14,736 bases of DNA from an uncultured Opitutales bacterium (GCA_900552245.1 URYY01000042.1:1-14736); one strand, 5' to 3'; counted from the first letter of the stretch, positions 1-8,374 are shown. Numbers and translations are program-made. The notes: generated by a model from the sequence alone, not told the origin.

Positions 1-428
1 TTTGCCGAGCCTCTGTCAACGGCGCAGGCCTGCTTTACGACAACTCTTGAAGCTTTGTCTTCTGCAAGGGGCTGAGAGACGGTGTAGAGCCCCTCCATCT
101 TTCCGCGCATAATTGCCAGGTACTTCTTTGACACCTTTTTATCTTCAATCGCCTTCTGGCTTAGGCTTGCCGCCTTTTTATGCTTTGCAAGAACTACAAG
201 CCCGCTTGTCTCGCGGTCGAGTCTGCTTACCAAGTGCACGTTGGGCGCATCGTTTAAATAGACCCTTGCGGCGCCGACAAGGCTTGACATTGGGCCGTTT
301 TTAGATGGGTGGCAGACTAGCCAACCGGGTTTGTTTAGCACTAGAAAGTCATCATCTTCTCGCACTATCCAAGTCTTAAATTCCTCAAGTGTCGTAAGCG
401 GGGCGTCTTCTCCGAAATGCTCTGTCAT
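1..428 (-). CDS. RluA-family 23S/tRNA pseudouridine synthase (partial, C-terminus outside window)
   Basis: The enzyme would isomerise specific uridines in rRNA or tRNA to pseudouridine in the cytoplasm. About 142 residues are visible, read leftward from an ATG at 428-426. Residues 24-35 (DDDFLVLNKPGW) match the start of the RluA/RsuA catalytic domain. The segment VSRLDRETSGLVVLAK carries the catalytic aspartate in the family signature RLDxxTSG, and KKYLAIMRG follows as expected. There is no S4 domain before the catalytic domain, which fits the shorter RluA-type members. The start overlaps the ubiE stop in an ATGA, so the two genes are translationally coupled and probably share one transcript. 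The family call is firm. Which RNA position is modified cannot be told from this fragment. Confidence 0.9.
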   Translation of the reverse strand, partial: MTEHFGEDAPLTTLEEFKTWIVREDDDFLVLNKPGWLVCHPSKNGPMSSLVGAARVYLNDAPNVHLVSRLDRETSGLVVLAKHKKAASLSQKAIEDKKVSKKYLAIMRGKMEGLYTVSQPLAEDKASRVVVKQACAVDRGSA

Positions 429-1153
429 AGTTTTTTTGAATTTGTTAGCGCTACAAAGCCGAAGGCAAATCTTTTGCAGCCTGGATTTTTAAAGCCGGAA
501 TTTTCCAAAAGTTTAAATAGTTCGTTTTGATGCGGAAATTCCATCGTGGTTTTTGCAAGATATTTGTAGTCTTCCTTATTCTTTGCGCCGCAGAGAGCTG
601 CTATCAGGGGAACGCAGGCGCACATAAATAGCTTCTGGGCGGGGGCAAAGATTTTTGGAGAGCGCGCAACTTCGAGTATCAAAAGCTCGCCATCGCGGGC
701 AAGAACTCGCGAAATTTCTTTAAGGCATGCGCTTCTATCTTGGAAATTTCTAAAGCCGAAGGAAATTGTGCAGGCGCAGAAATACGAATCCTTGAATGGC
801 ATATTTAGGGCGTCTGTGCACACGAACTCGGCGCGCTTCTCAAAGCCCGCTGCCGCTATCTTTTTCTTTGCAATACCAAGCATTTCCTCGCACAAGTCGG
901 CGCAGACCACGCGGGCTTGCGGGTTTAGCTTTAGTATCTCAAGCGCGACATCTCCGCTTCCGCAAGCTAGGTCCAAGACGGGCAAAGCCGTTTTTGCGGC
1001 GGCATTTGCCGCTTTTTTAGCTAGGGCCTTTCTCCAAAATTTATCCAGGCCAAAGCACATTGCGCGGTTTATCAAGTCGTATTTTGGTGCGACTCTCGCG
1101 AACATATCCCGAACTTGCTCGGGGTTTCTAACTTTTGAATTTGGCGCGTCCAT
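425..1153 (-). CDS. ubiE: Demethylmenaquinone/ubiquinone C-methyltransferase (UbiE/MenG)
   Basis: This is a class I SAM-dependent methyltransferase that C-methylates the quinone ring late in menaquinone (or ubiquinone) synthesis, at the cytoplasmic membrane face. It has 242 residues, close to the usual family length. The SAM-binding motif I, VLDLACGSGDVALEI, lies at residues 59-73, followed by the acidic CADLC near 84-88. The UbiE signature SFGFRNF is at 131-137, and the N-terminal VRDMFARVAPKYDLIN is typical. Menaquinone seems likelier than ubiquinone in this phylum, so MenG may be the better name. It is the first gene of the leftward pair with the pseudouridine synthase. The start at 1153 is chosen because homologues begin close to the VRxMF motif. 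No strong Shine-Dalgarno sequence is visible. Confidence 0.92.
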   Translation of the reverse strand: MDAPNSKVRNPEQVRDMFARVAPKYDLINRAMCFGLDKFWRKALAKKAANAAAKTALPVLDLACGSGDVALEILKLNPQARVVCADLCEEMLGIAKKKIAAAGFEKRAEFVCTDALNMPFKDSYFCACTISFGFRNFQDRSACLKEISRVLARDGELLILEVARSPKIFAPAQKLFMCACVPLIAALCGAKNKEDYKYLAKTTMEFPHQNELFKLLENSGFKNPGCKRFAFGFVALTNSKKL

Positions 1154-1343
1154 CTTGCCCGAATTTTTTGTAACTAGTAAAGTAAATCAGCACAAAGTGG
1201 GGCTTTTTGCGAACAAAATCGCGATAAAATCTTTGTTTTGACTCATTTTTTCTCATTTTTCTTGAAATTAGTTTTAATAAGGTACATATCACTCTGTTTT
1301 CATAAGTAAATTTAGAGGATAAAGGTTAACTATATAAAGAGTT
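1154..1343. promoter_or_regulatory. Divergent intergenic region between ubiE and the HU gene
   Basis: This 190-bp AT-rich gap must hold promoters for both divergent transcripts. A TTGAAA at 1262-1267 with a TACATA 15 bp downstream is a weak sigma-70-like candidate for the rightward pair. CTCATTTTT occurs twice in tandem around 1242-1260. I see no convincing operator. Confidence 0.35.
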
Positions 1344-1697
1344 ATGCAAAACTTAACGAAGAGAGAAATCGTTCAGAAGATTTACAACACAAAGCCCGAA
1401 TGCCGCAATGGCAGCGTTCTGCAAAACGATGTTAAGGACATTGTGCAGATGACTTTGGATACCATAGTTGAGAGCCTTTCAAAGGGCCAGAATGTAGAGC
1501 TGCGCAACTTCGGCGTTTTGGAAGTTCAGATAAGGAAGCCCCGCGTTGGCAGAAACCCCACTATGCCAGAAAACGACGTTATGATTCCCAAGCGCGCGAT
1601 TGTGAAATTTAAGTCGGGCAAGGAATTGAAGGCGGCGCTCAAGAATCTCGATTTGAGCATCGTAGAAAAGAGCAAGGAAAGCCGCGCGCGCAAATAG
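1344..1697 (+). CDS. HU/IHF-family nucleoid DNA-binding protein
   Basis: This is a small DNA-bending nucleoid protein that would act as a dimer. It has 117 residues, longer than the usual 90-100 because of a lysine/arginine-rich tail from about residue 105. The helical N-terminus starts LTKREIVQKIY. The beta-arm begins with LRNFGVLEVQIRKPRVGRNP at 53-72 and includes the GRNP element (69-72) that carries the DNA-intercalating proline in HU/IHF. The start is the ATG after AAAGAG, only 2-3 bases away, with a second purine-rich block at 1314-1325. The stop is 5 bases from hisS, so the two are probably co-transcribed. The sequence does not decide between HU and an IHF subunit. Confidence 0.88.
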   Translation: MQNLTKREIVQKIYNTKPECRNGSVLQNDVKDIVQMTLDTIVESLSKGQNVELRNFGVLEVQIRKPRVGRNPTMPENDVMIPKRAIVKFKSGKELKAALKNLDLSIVEKSKESRARK

Positions 1698-1702
1698 TTG
1701 CC

Positions 1703-3011
1703 ATGTTTAAGACGCTTCCAGGCTTCAGAGAGTTTTATCCGGAGGATTGCGCAAAGAAAAGCGCGATATTCGAATGTTGGCGCAAGGTGGCGCGCTCCTT
1801 TGGCTTTAGCGAGTTTGAGCCGCCCGTTCTGGAAGCGCTTGAGCTCTTTACGGAAAAAAGCGGCGAGGAAATCAAAAGCCAGCTCTTTGAGTTTGTCGAT
1901 AAGGGCGGCAGGGCGGTTTCGCTCAGGCCTGAGATGACCCCGAGCTTGGCTCGCATGGTGGGCGCAAAGGCAAACAGCTTGAGGCGCCCCGTAAAGTGGT
2001 TTGCGATAGGCGAAAACTACAGGTATGAGCGCCAGCAAAAGGGTCGCCTGCGTGCCTTCTACCAATTTAATGCAGATATCTTGGGCGACGATAGCATAGC
2101 GGCCGATGCCGAAGCTATGGCGCTTTTAATAGAGTCTCTGAGAGTTTTCGGGCTTAGCGAGGGCGAGTTTAAGCTGCGCTTGGGCGACAGAATCCTATGG
2201 TCTTTATTCTTGGAGTCCGAGGGCGTCGGGGTGGAGCACATAGTAAAGCTATTGTCCGTTGTAGATAAAATTGCAAAGGTTAGCCCCGAGGCTTTCAATG
2301 ATATGATGACGGAGGCTCTCGCGGAGTGCCCTGGCGCGAATGCGCAGTCGCTGATAGAGCGGGCCCGCAAGCTTGTAGAGATAAAGAGCTTTTCCGAGCT
2401 TGAGGAGTTTTTCTCGGCTTATTCCGGCGATGTGCGCGAAAAGATTTCGGCTCGCCTTAAAAATTGGCGCGAGCTTTTGGGAATTTTGGACGCCATGGGA
2501 CTGCGAGGCTTTGTGTGCGTGGATATGGGCATAGTTCGCGGCTTGGCCTACTATACGGGCTTTGTCTTTGAGGCTTTCCAGACTGTCGGAACTGGCAGGG
2601 CCTTAGCAGGCGGCGGAAGGTACGATGCTCTCGTAAAGAAGCTGGGCTATCCCGATATGCCGGCAGTGGGCTTTGGAATGGGCGATGTGACTGTCGCTGA
2701 TTTGCTTGACCTTGTCGGCAAGCGGCCGCAGACTAATTCGGGCATAGACGCTTACGCTGTAATCGGTTCCGAGGAGGTAAAGGCGGCGGCTCTATCCGTA
2801 ATCTTTAATCTTAGAAGGTTGGGTTTTAAAATCGACTATCCCTTCAAGCTTTCGGGTTTTGGCAAGCAGTTCAGCCGACGCAAGCGGAGCGAGGTTTGCG
2901 ATAGTTTTTGGGCAGGACGAGGTGCAAAAGGGCCTTGTAAAGCTTAAAAATTTGGCAAGCGGCGAGGAGAGGGAGCTTAAATTTGAGTCTCTCGCGGAGG
3001 CGCTTAAATAA
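1703..3011 (+). CDS. hisS: Histidyl-tRNA synthetase with a frame break near the 3' end
   Basis: Class II aminoacyl-tRNA synthetase that charges tRNA-His in the cytoplasm. The N-terminal LPGFREFYPED, LRPEMTPSLAR (74-84), motif 2 FAIGENYRYERQQKGR (100-115), the HisA motif RGLAYYTGFVFE (279-290) and AGGGRYD (302-308) identify HisRS rather than HisZ. Motif 3 reads GFGMGDVTV and lacks the usual arginine. The uninterrupted frame closes at 2945-2947 after an alien tail. From 2874 the next frame encodes ADASGARFAIVFGQDE and KGLVKLKNLASGEE, ending at TAA 3009-3011: the expected end of the anticodon-binding domain. One extra base, or two missing bases, near 2873 (just after GKQF, where the family has a lysine) explains it. 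As hisS is normally essential, a sequence error is the first suspect. It starts 5 bases after the HU gene with no clear Shine-Dalgarno sequence. Confidence 0.88.
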
Positions 3012-3024
3012 AACATTTGCTGGG

Positions 3025-3054
3025 GCTGGCGCATTTGCGGCAGCTCTTTTTTTT
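3025..3054 (+). terminator. Rho-independent terminator after hisS
   Basis: GCTG-G-CGC, loop ATTT, then GCG-G-CAGC forms a seven-pair stem with one internal G-G mismatch. It is followed within two bases by eight consecutive T residues (3047-3054). The position, 14 bp after the restored hisS stop, supports 3011 rather than 2947 as the true gene end. Confidence 0.65.
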
Positions 3055-3124
3055 GTCGCTTTGCGATTTTTTATCGGCGTAAAATTTTGAAATAAAGTTA
3101 GTTTAAGTTTGTCTTAAAGGAAGT

Positions 3125-3604
3125 ATGTCGCAGCTCTACAACAAATACGCAGCCAGATTGGCAAGTTACGCCTTTGGCATTTGCGGAGATATGGAGTTGT
3201 CAAAAGACATAGTTCAAGACGTTTTTGTCGAGTATCTGAAAAATCCGCCGCAAAAGGAGATTGCCTCGTGGTTTTACAGAGTCTGCAAGAACAAATTGAT
3301 AAACCGCTTGGTTCGCGAGAACAGAAAGCAGAGTTGCACTGACGATTTCTTTGCGGGGATAGAAAGTGGTACTGCAACTCCTGCTCAGAAAGCGGAGAGG
3401 GAAGACGCTTTTGCAAATTTGCAAAGGCACTTGGCGTGCTTAAACCGCGACGAGCGCGAGGCTATAAACCTCAGGTATTTTGAGGAGTTTAGCTACGCGA
3501 AAATTGCGGAGATAATGGGCACCACGCCCTCTAATGTCGGCACCCTAATATTTAGGGGGCTTGCGAAACTCAGGGAAAGAATGACAAAAAAATCCGCACA
3601 ATGA
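3125..3604 (+). CDS. ECF-subfamily RNA polymerase sigma factor
   Basis: An alternative sigma factor that would direct RNA polymerase to a dedicated set of promoters, probably in answer to an envelope or extracytoplasmic signal. It has 159 residues, the usual ECF size. Region 2 lies at about 3-66 and includes the MELSKDIVQDVFVEYLKN helix and the WFYRVCKNKLINRLVRENRK segment for -10 recognition. A short linker (70-95) leads to region 4 at about 100-152, with the helix-turn-helix YAKIAEIMGTTPSNVGTLIFR. The start is fixed by a good AAAGGA Shine-Dalgarno sequence ending 3 bases upstream. The stop overlaps the next start (ATGA, 3601-3604), the classical coupling of a sigma factor with its anti-sigma factor. 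Its target promoters cannot be named from the window. Confidence 0.93.
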   Translation: MSQLYNKYAARLASYAFGICGDMELSKDIVQDVFVEYLKNPPQKEIASWFYRVCKNKLINRLVRENRKQSCTDDFFAGIESGTATPAQKAEREDAFANLQRHLACLNRDEREAINLRYFEEFSYAKIAEIMGTTPSNVGTLIFRGLAKLRERMTKKSAQ

Positions 3605-4602
3605 CAGAGGAAATCACAAGGTTTATCCACGGCGAGTGCTCCGAATCCGAGCGCGCGGCCGTTCTTGCCCGCGCCGAGCGCGACGCAGAGTTTGCCAAAG
3701 AGCTTAGAGATGCGCAGGATTTCGACAAATTTTTGAAATCCCGCTTTGACGCTGTGAAAAATTTAAGCGGCAGTTCCATATTCGCCTCAAAAAAGCCCGG
3801 AAAGCCCGTATTGATATACAGATTTTTAAAAGCTGCGGCGCTTCCAATAGCAGCCGTTGGAGTATTCGGCTTTGCGGCCTACTCCTTCTTAATGGAGTCA
3901 AAAAATGCTTCGGGCTACAATCCGGAATCCGAGATTCGCTATGTGCCTATGGTAGTGGACATTTCAGGCTTGGCGGAAGGGGCATCTTATTCGGCGTCGC
4001 GTGAAACTCATAAGCCAATAGAGAGCACTCTAGAGGTAAAAGTTGATTCGGAACTTGAGTTTACGCCCGCCTTTGGAAGCGATGCGGAATCGCTATTAGC
4101 TGATTTAAGTATGCCGACATCTACCGGCGCAATATGTCTTAATTCTCTAAATGTAAACTATTCCGATAGAGCCCTGCCCGGCGCAGCGAATACATCTTCC
4201 CAAGACAAATTTGAACTTGCCTTGGCTGAATTTGAACGCTCCCTTGCTTGGCGCCGAGAGGTTGCAAGTGCACGCAAGATTGTGCTCTCAAGCGGGCAAA
4301 AGTCAAAGTCGCTGGAAAAAGTCTCAAAAGACTCTTTAAAACTGGGCGAAACTTCAAATGTGCTTGAACTTGATGCGGGAAGGTTGGATTTGCGCTCTTC
4401 CGTTAGGGCAATTCTGACAAATTCTCCAAAATCGCAGAACTTTAAGCGGGCGGAAGAGCTCTTAAAGAGCGACTTTATTTTGAATAAAAACGGCGAAACT
4501 TTAAAAATGCTTTCCGAGTTATATTCAGACCCTCGCAATCCCGCCCGCAACTCTAAACTTGCGCAAAAGTACAAAAAGCTTTCGGAACTCTCCGGAAAGT
4601 AA
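3601..4602 (+). CDS. Putative membrane anti-sigma factor with long periplasmic domain
   Basis: Likely binds and silences the upstream ECF sigma factor. The inference rests mainly on position, the ATGA overlap and topology, as the sequence itself is divergent. Of 333 residues, 1-60 form a charged helical cytoplasmic segment (EEITRFIHGECSESERAAVL, much like an anti-sigma N-terminal helix bundle). A single membrane segment follows at about 77-97 (KAAALPIAAVGVFGFAAYSF), then about 235 residues outside. The outer part is rich in serine, lysine and glutamate with no motif I recognise. Its last 60 residues (KRAEELLKSDFILNKNGETL onward) are helical and could be a TPR-like hairpin. There is no zinc-binding HxxxCxxC motif. 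It lies 45 bp before the SGNH hydrolase gene. Confidence 0.72.
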   Translation: MTEEITRFIHGECSESERAAVLARAERDAEFAKELRDAQDFDKFLKSRFDAVKNLSGSSIFASKKPGKPVLIYRFLKAAALPIAAVGVFGFAAYSFLMESKNASGYNPESEIRYVPMVVDISGLAEGASYSASRETHKPIESTLEVKVDSELEFTPAFGSDAESLLADLSMPTSTGAICLNSLNVNYSDRALPGAANTSSQDKFELALAEFERSLAWRREVASARKIVLSSGQKSKSLEKVSKDSLKLGETSNVLELDAGRLDLRSSVRAILTNSPKSQNFKRAEELLKSDFILNKNGETLKMLSELYSDPRNPARNSKLAQKYKKLSELSGK

Positions 4603-4647
4603 AATATAGCACTTGCCATCTGTGAAACTCCATACTAGTGGTGGAGA

Positions 4648-5973
4648 ATGCTTCGCTTACTTTGCTTAGTTTTATTCATTCATATCAATTGCGCAGTTCT
4701 TGCTGCCGGCAACTTAATAAAAATCGCCTGTGTCGGCGATAGCATAACCGACGGATTCGGGCTTGCAAATGCAAGTTTAGATGCTTGGCCCGCGTTATTG
4801 GGCGATATGTTGGGGTCTTCGTACTGCGTTGAAAATTTTGGACAGACCGGAAAAACCTTGCAAAAGGGCGGTCGAGAGTCTTACTGGGATACAGATAAAT
4901 TCAGGCGGGCAAAGGAGTTTGAGCCGGATATCGTGATTATAAAGCTGGGCACAAACGACGCAAAAGAGGCAAATTGGACGTATCCCGAAAAGTTTCGGGC
5001 AGATTTAAACGCAATGATAGACGAATTTGCAGCGCTTAAGTCAAAGCCAAAAATATACCTTTCTACCTGCGCTTGGGTAAAGCGCGACGCAATAACAATT
5101 ACTGAAGATAGAGTTTTAAACGGCGTTATACCAATAATTTTAGACACGGCTAAAAAGCGTGGGCTAAAGGTCTTGGATTTTCACAAGCTTTTGAAGGACA
5201 AACCTGAACTCTATTGCGATGACATTCACCCGAACGAGGCCGGAGCGCTGGCAATGGCGCAATTTGTCTACAAAAATTTGACGGGCAAGAGAAATGCTCC
5301 GAAAGTAAATAAATTTAGGGGCAGAGTTTCCGACTTTTTTGGATTTAAAAGGGTTGAAGGGCCGTCGCTATTTAGAAATCTAGCGCTATTTATTCCGCAA
5401 AGGCCAAATGGGCAGTGGATATGCGCGTTTAGAAACTTTAGAGGCGGGGAGAGTGAGGACTTGTACAAGCTGCTTTTAAAGTCCGGAGCCTATGTTGTAA
5501 ATTACGACTTGGAGGGCGGTTTGGGCTCTCCGCGATATTTGGACATGGGCGATAAATTTTTTAAGTATTACTCAAAACTCTTAGAGCCAAGGTCAAAGCC
5601 CATTCTTTTGGGCGAGGGTTTGGCCTCGCTATTTGCGCTAAATTACGCTGCAAAAAATCCGGATAAAGTGGCCGGCATAGTGCTTGTTGAGCCGCTTGAT
5701 ATATACGATTGGGCTCAGTTATCCCAAGACAATGCAAGGCGTTTTAAGCAAGAGTGGCGCGACTCAAAGGGGGATGAAATTCCATTGGAATCTGTGCGAG
5801 ACTTAAGACGGCGGAATTTTGAGGCCTTGGAACTTGCGAAATTGCCCATTTTAATAGTTCGCGCAGGCGAGGAGTTCAATATCTATAAAAAAGCAAAAAA
5901 CGTCTTAATTTTGGATAGTTTTGAGCCTGCAAGGATTGCAGATTTCTGCCGTCGCGCTTCAATGAGAAAGTAG
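4648..5973 (+). CDS. Secreted SGNH/GDSL hydrolase fused to a degenerate alpha/beta-hydrolase domain
   Basis: An exported esterase-like enzyme of 441 residues. A signal peptide occupies about 1-20 (hydrophobic core LLCLVLFI, ending AVLAA). The SGNH domain, about 24-212, has all four blocks: GDSIT with nucleophile S32, FGQTG at 64-68, GTND with N103, and DDIHPN with D191 and H194. The substrate is unknown; related exported enzymes deacylate glycans. Residues about 240-440 look like an alpha/beta-hydrolase: ILLGEGLASLFALNYAAKNPD sits where the nucleophile elbow belongs, but the GxSxG serine is a glycine (GEGLA, 322-326), so this half is probably non-catalytic and may bind ligand. GGAG lies one base before the ATG, an unusually tight spacing. 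It is probably in the sigma/anti-sigma operon. Confidence 0.82.
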   Translation: MLRLLCLVLFIHINCAVLAAGNLIKIACVGDSITDGFGLANASLDAWPALLGDMLGSSYCVENFGQTGKTLQKGGRESYWDTDKFRRAKEFEPDIVIIKLGTNDAKEANWTYPEKFRADLNAMIDEFAALKSKPKIYLSTCAWVKRDAITITEDRVLNGVIPIILDTAKKRGLKVLDFHKLLKDKPELYCDDIHPNEAGALAMAQFVYKNLTGKRNAPKVNKFRGRVSDFFGFKRVEGPSLFRNLALFIPQRPNGQWICAFRNFRGGESEDLYKLLLKSGAYVVNYDLEGGLGSPRYLDMGDKFFKYYSKLLEPRSKPILLGEGLASLFALNYAAKNPDKVAGIVLVEPLDIYDWAQLSQDNARRFKQEWRDSKGDEIPLESVRDLRRRNFEALELAKLPILIVRAGEEFNIYKKAKNVLILDSFEPARIADFCRRASMRK

Positions 5974-6258
5974 CTCAATCTAAGTTTTGCTTTGTGTGGG
6001 AATGGGTTTTTAATTAAGGCGAAATTTATTGGAAGAATGAAGAATTAAAAAAAAATTTTTCGATTCGCTTTTTTACTTCATATTTAGAACGCCGTCTCAA
6101 ATGTGTGAGTAAAGGCTTCTGACCATATTTGGATTTTTGTTTGGAACATTTTGTATATTAGTATATTGCAAAACAAATATCTTGACTTATCTGTTTTGGT
6201 TTTAACAATGAAACTCAAATTTCAAAGTATAAATTGAATTTTACTTGAGCACTAGCTT
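5974..6258. promoter_or_regulatory. AT-rich promoter region upstream of the PEP-CTERM protein gene
   Basis: The 285-bp gap is very AT-rich, with a nine-A run followed by five T at about 6048-6060 that could act in termination of the upstream operon. TTGACT at 6182-6187 is the best -35-like element, but no well-spaced -10 follows. TATATTAGTATATTG near 6155-6169 is nearly symmetric. The promoter for the next gene must lie here, but its position is not certain. Confidence 0.3.
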
Positions 6259-8349
6259 ATGAAAAAGAAACTACTCTATCTTTCCGCGGGCGCGTATTTG
6301 TTGTCGCTAACGACATTGAGTGCGGTCTCGTACAAAATAAACGGTCAAGATGCCGATACTCCGACTGATATTGGCAACGAGATGTTCACGACGGCGGCGT
6401 ACTACTGCCAGACGAATGAGTCGGGCGCGTGGGTTGATATTCCGCTAGCCGATCGCGTGTTGCCGAATTTTACCTCTGATGCAATCAAGTTTGACAACGT
6501 TAATGTAACGCTAAATCAGTCCTTCGATGTTTTTAAATTTGAGGGGCTCTATTACACAAACCTAGTAATAACGGGTACCGATACTGTTGCGAATTTCTCC
6601 GACAATATTTGGGGCGATGGTGCCGGCACAAACACTATAAAGATTTTAGACGGTGCCACTGTTACCATGGCAAATGACTTTTGCGCAAATAACTCCATGG
6701 AAACTATCGATATTCTTGGCTCTGCCGATAAAAATACGACATTTAACGGAAGCTTTGGCAGTGTCGAGACTGTGGTTAACCTAGATAGAGCAACGTGGTA
6801 TAATGAAAAACATGGAACTTGGGTAAATCAAAACGGTGTGCTTACGCTTTCAAATACAACTTGGACTAACACTGCGGGCGGCCTAGACATAAATACTCCA
6901 TCGACAGCCGATAACACTTCCGCATTAGTCGAACTCAAAGACGGCAATGTTGTAAACCTTGCGGGAAACATTAGGCTGGGCGGCAGCAATGGCGCGAGCG
7001 GAACGGCAACTCTGCTTATTAGCGGCAATAATAACGAGCTTACAGCTACCAATCTTGAGGGTCCTGTTGAGGGTAGAAGTGGCGGAGATTCCGTCTTAAA
7101 GGTGACGGGCAACGACAATACGATTTTCATAGATGGCGGCAACATAAATTTGGACGGCTATGTTGTAAATGGTCCCATAACCGGAGGTTCTCAGGGTGTT
7201 GATATTCAGGGAGAGGGCAATGTGTTTAAGGGCACAAACCGCATGCACATTGGCCGCAATGATGGAAATTCTCTCTATGAGGGTGGCACTGCATACTTTA
7301 GAATTTCAAGTTCAAGCGCTGAAAATAAAGCGCGCTTGTATCTTGCAAGCAGCGTAAACCTAGGTTTAGGCGATGGCGAAAGCTCGACGTACGTGAGCGA
7401 ATTTACCATTGGTGGCAACACTGTTGTTAGGGCTATGGACGAAGTTTCTGCGTTAGAGAGCGTGAATATCGGGACGGGCGGTGCTTCTACGCCGACCGGC
7501 GGCACTGCTGTCTTTAACGTTCAGGGAGCGAACAATGACGTTCTCATTGGTAACGTAAACGTGATGCACGTTCAGGCGAGTGGAACTGCGAGTGGCTATT
7601 TCAATATCAAGGGGACGAATAATCTTGTTCGTATAACCGATTCTCTAAGAATATCGACACTTTCTGGAGGTGATGGAACTTCCATCACAAACGGTAACGG
7701 CTATGTCAGTGTTTCCGGGACGGGGAATACCTTGATTGTGGATAATGAAACAATCATTGGCAATCACGATAGAGCTTCTGCCGGTTTGGCTCGCTTTACT
7801 GTTGAAGGGACAGGAAACACTGTTACGCTGAACACCGTTAAGTTGGGTGCCGGTACAGATGTAACGGGTGGCAATGGCAGATTTATTGTTAAAGGCAGCG
7901 GAAATACGATAGATATAAATGGCCATATAGATTGCTGGTCTCCGGTAGAAGCTGCCGGCAACCCTGATTTAGCTAGCGGCTTTGAGTTTATTTTTGACGC
8001 ATCGGGAATTTCCACTATAACCCTCAACGGAACTTCGGGAATCGGAGGGGCTGTGTTCTTGGTTGATTTGTCCGGGCTTATCGGCATATTTGACGAATCA
8101 ACAAATGGTAAGTTTACGTTAATTTCATCGGTAAACGATTTTGACTTCGATCCGAGCAGAGCGCAGATCATCTTGCGCGAAGGCGATAAGGAAGGCGCGG
8201 CCGGACTTAAGAAGGAGTTTGATGAGAATAACAACTACGTTTTGAACCTCTATTATTCGAGTTCAGTTCCCGAACCTGCAACTTACGCGCTTGTGTTCGG
8301 CGCACTAGCGATGTTCTTTGCCATGTCGCGCAGATCAAAGAGAAACTAG
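6259..8349 (+). CDS. Exported PEP-CTERM protein with beta-helix-like repeats
   Basis: A surface or secreted protein of 696 residues. It has a signal peptide at about 1-24 (KKK, then a hydrophobic stretch ending SAVS). At the C-terminus are the sorting signal VPEP (670-673), a hydrophobic segment (about 676-689) and the basic tail RRSKRN. Exosortase would cleave and anchor it; no exosortase gene is in this window. Between about 220 and 560 a unit of 28-37 residues recurs around a G-x-x-N core: SGNNN (255), TGNDNT (283), QGEGN (317), GGNT (385), QGANN (422), KGTNN (451), SGTGNT (486), EGTGNT (516), KGSGNT (545). Alternating small and hydrophobic residues with Asn turns suggest a right-handed beta-solenoid, as in autotransporter passengers, but there is no beta-barrel. 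Role unknown; adhesion or matrix building is plausible. Confidence 0.85.
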   Translation: MKKKLLYLSAGAYLLSLTTLSAVSYKINGQDADTPTDIGNEMFTTAAYYCQTNESGAWVDIPLADRVLPNFTSDAIKFDNVNVTLNQSFDVFKFEGLYYTNLVITGTDTVANFSDNIWGDGAGTNTIKILDGATVTMANDFCANNSMETIDILGSADKNTTFNGSFGSVETVVNLDRATWYNEKHGTWVNQNGVLTLSNTTWTNTAGGLDINTPSTADNTSALVELKDGNVVNLAGNIRLGGSNGASGTATLLISGNNNELTATNLEGPVEGRSGGDSVLKVTGNDNTIFIDGGNINLDGYVVNGPITGGSQGVDIQGEGNVFKGTNRMHIGRNDGNSLYEGGTAYFRISSSSAENKARLYLASSVNLGLGDGESSTYVSEFTIGGNTVVRAMDEVSALESVNIGTGGASTPTGGTAVFNVQGANNDVLIGNVNVMHVQASGTASGYFNIKGTNNLVRITDSLRISTLSGGDGTSITNGNGYVSVSGTGNTLIVDNETIIGNHDRASAGLARFTVEGTGNTVTLNTVKLGAGTDVTGGNGRFIVKGSGNTIDINGHIDCWSPVEAAGNPDLASGFEFIFDASGISTITLNGTSGIGGAVFLVDLSGLIGIFDESTNGKFTLISSVNDFDFDPSRAQIILREGDKEGAAGLKKEFDENNNYVLNLYYSSSVPEPATYALVFGALAMFFAMSRRSKRN

Positions 8350-8374
8350 ATTGTTAAAAATATAAATTTTTTGG

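Noticed and set aside
768..1241. Plus-strand reading frame of 157 residues opposite ubiE
   Set aside because: It is the antisense shadow of a clear methyltransferase gene and its translation shows no domain.
1703..3011. HisZ (ATP phosphoribosyltransferase regulatory subunit) instead of HisRS
   Set aside because: The HisRS-specific RGLAYYTG motif and a C-terminal anticodon-binding domain are present, and no hisG is nearby.
3601..4602. Zinc-binding (ZAS) anti-sigma factor
   Set aside because: No HxxxCxxC motif in the N-terminal segment. The anti-sigma call rests on coupling and topology only.
7764..8234. Minus-strand reading frame opposite the PEP-CTERM gene
   Set aside because: Proline/serine-rich translation produced by the repetitive Gly/Asn codons of the plus-strand gene.
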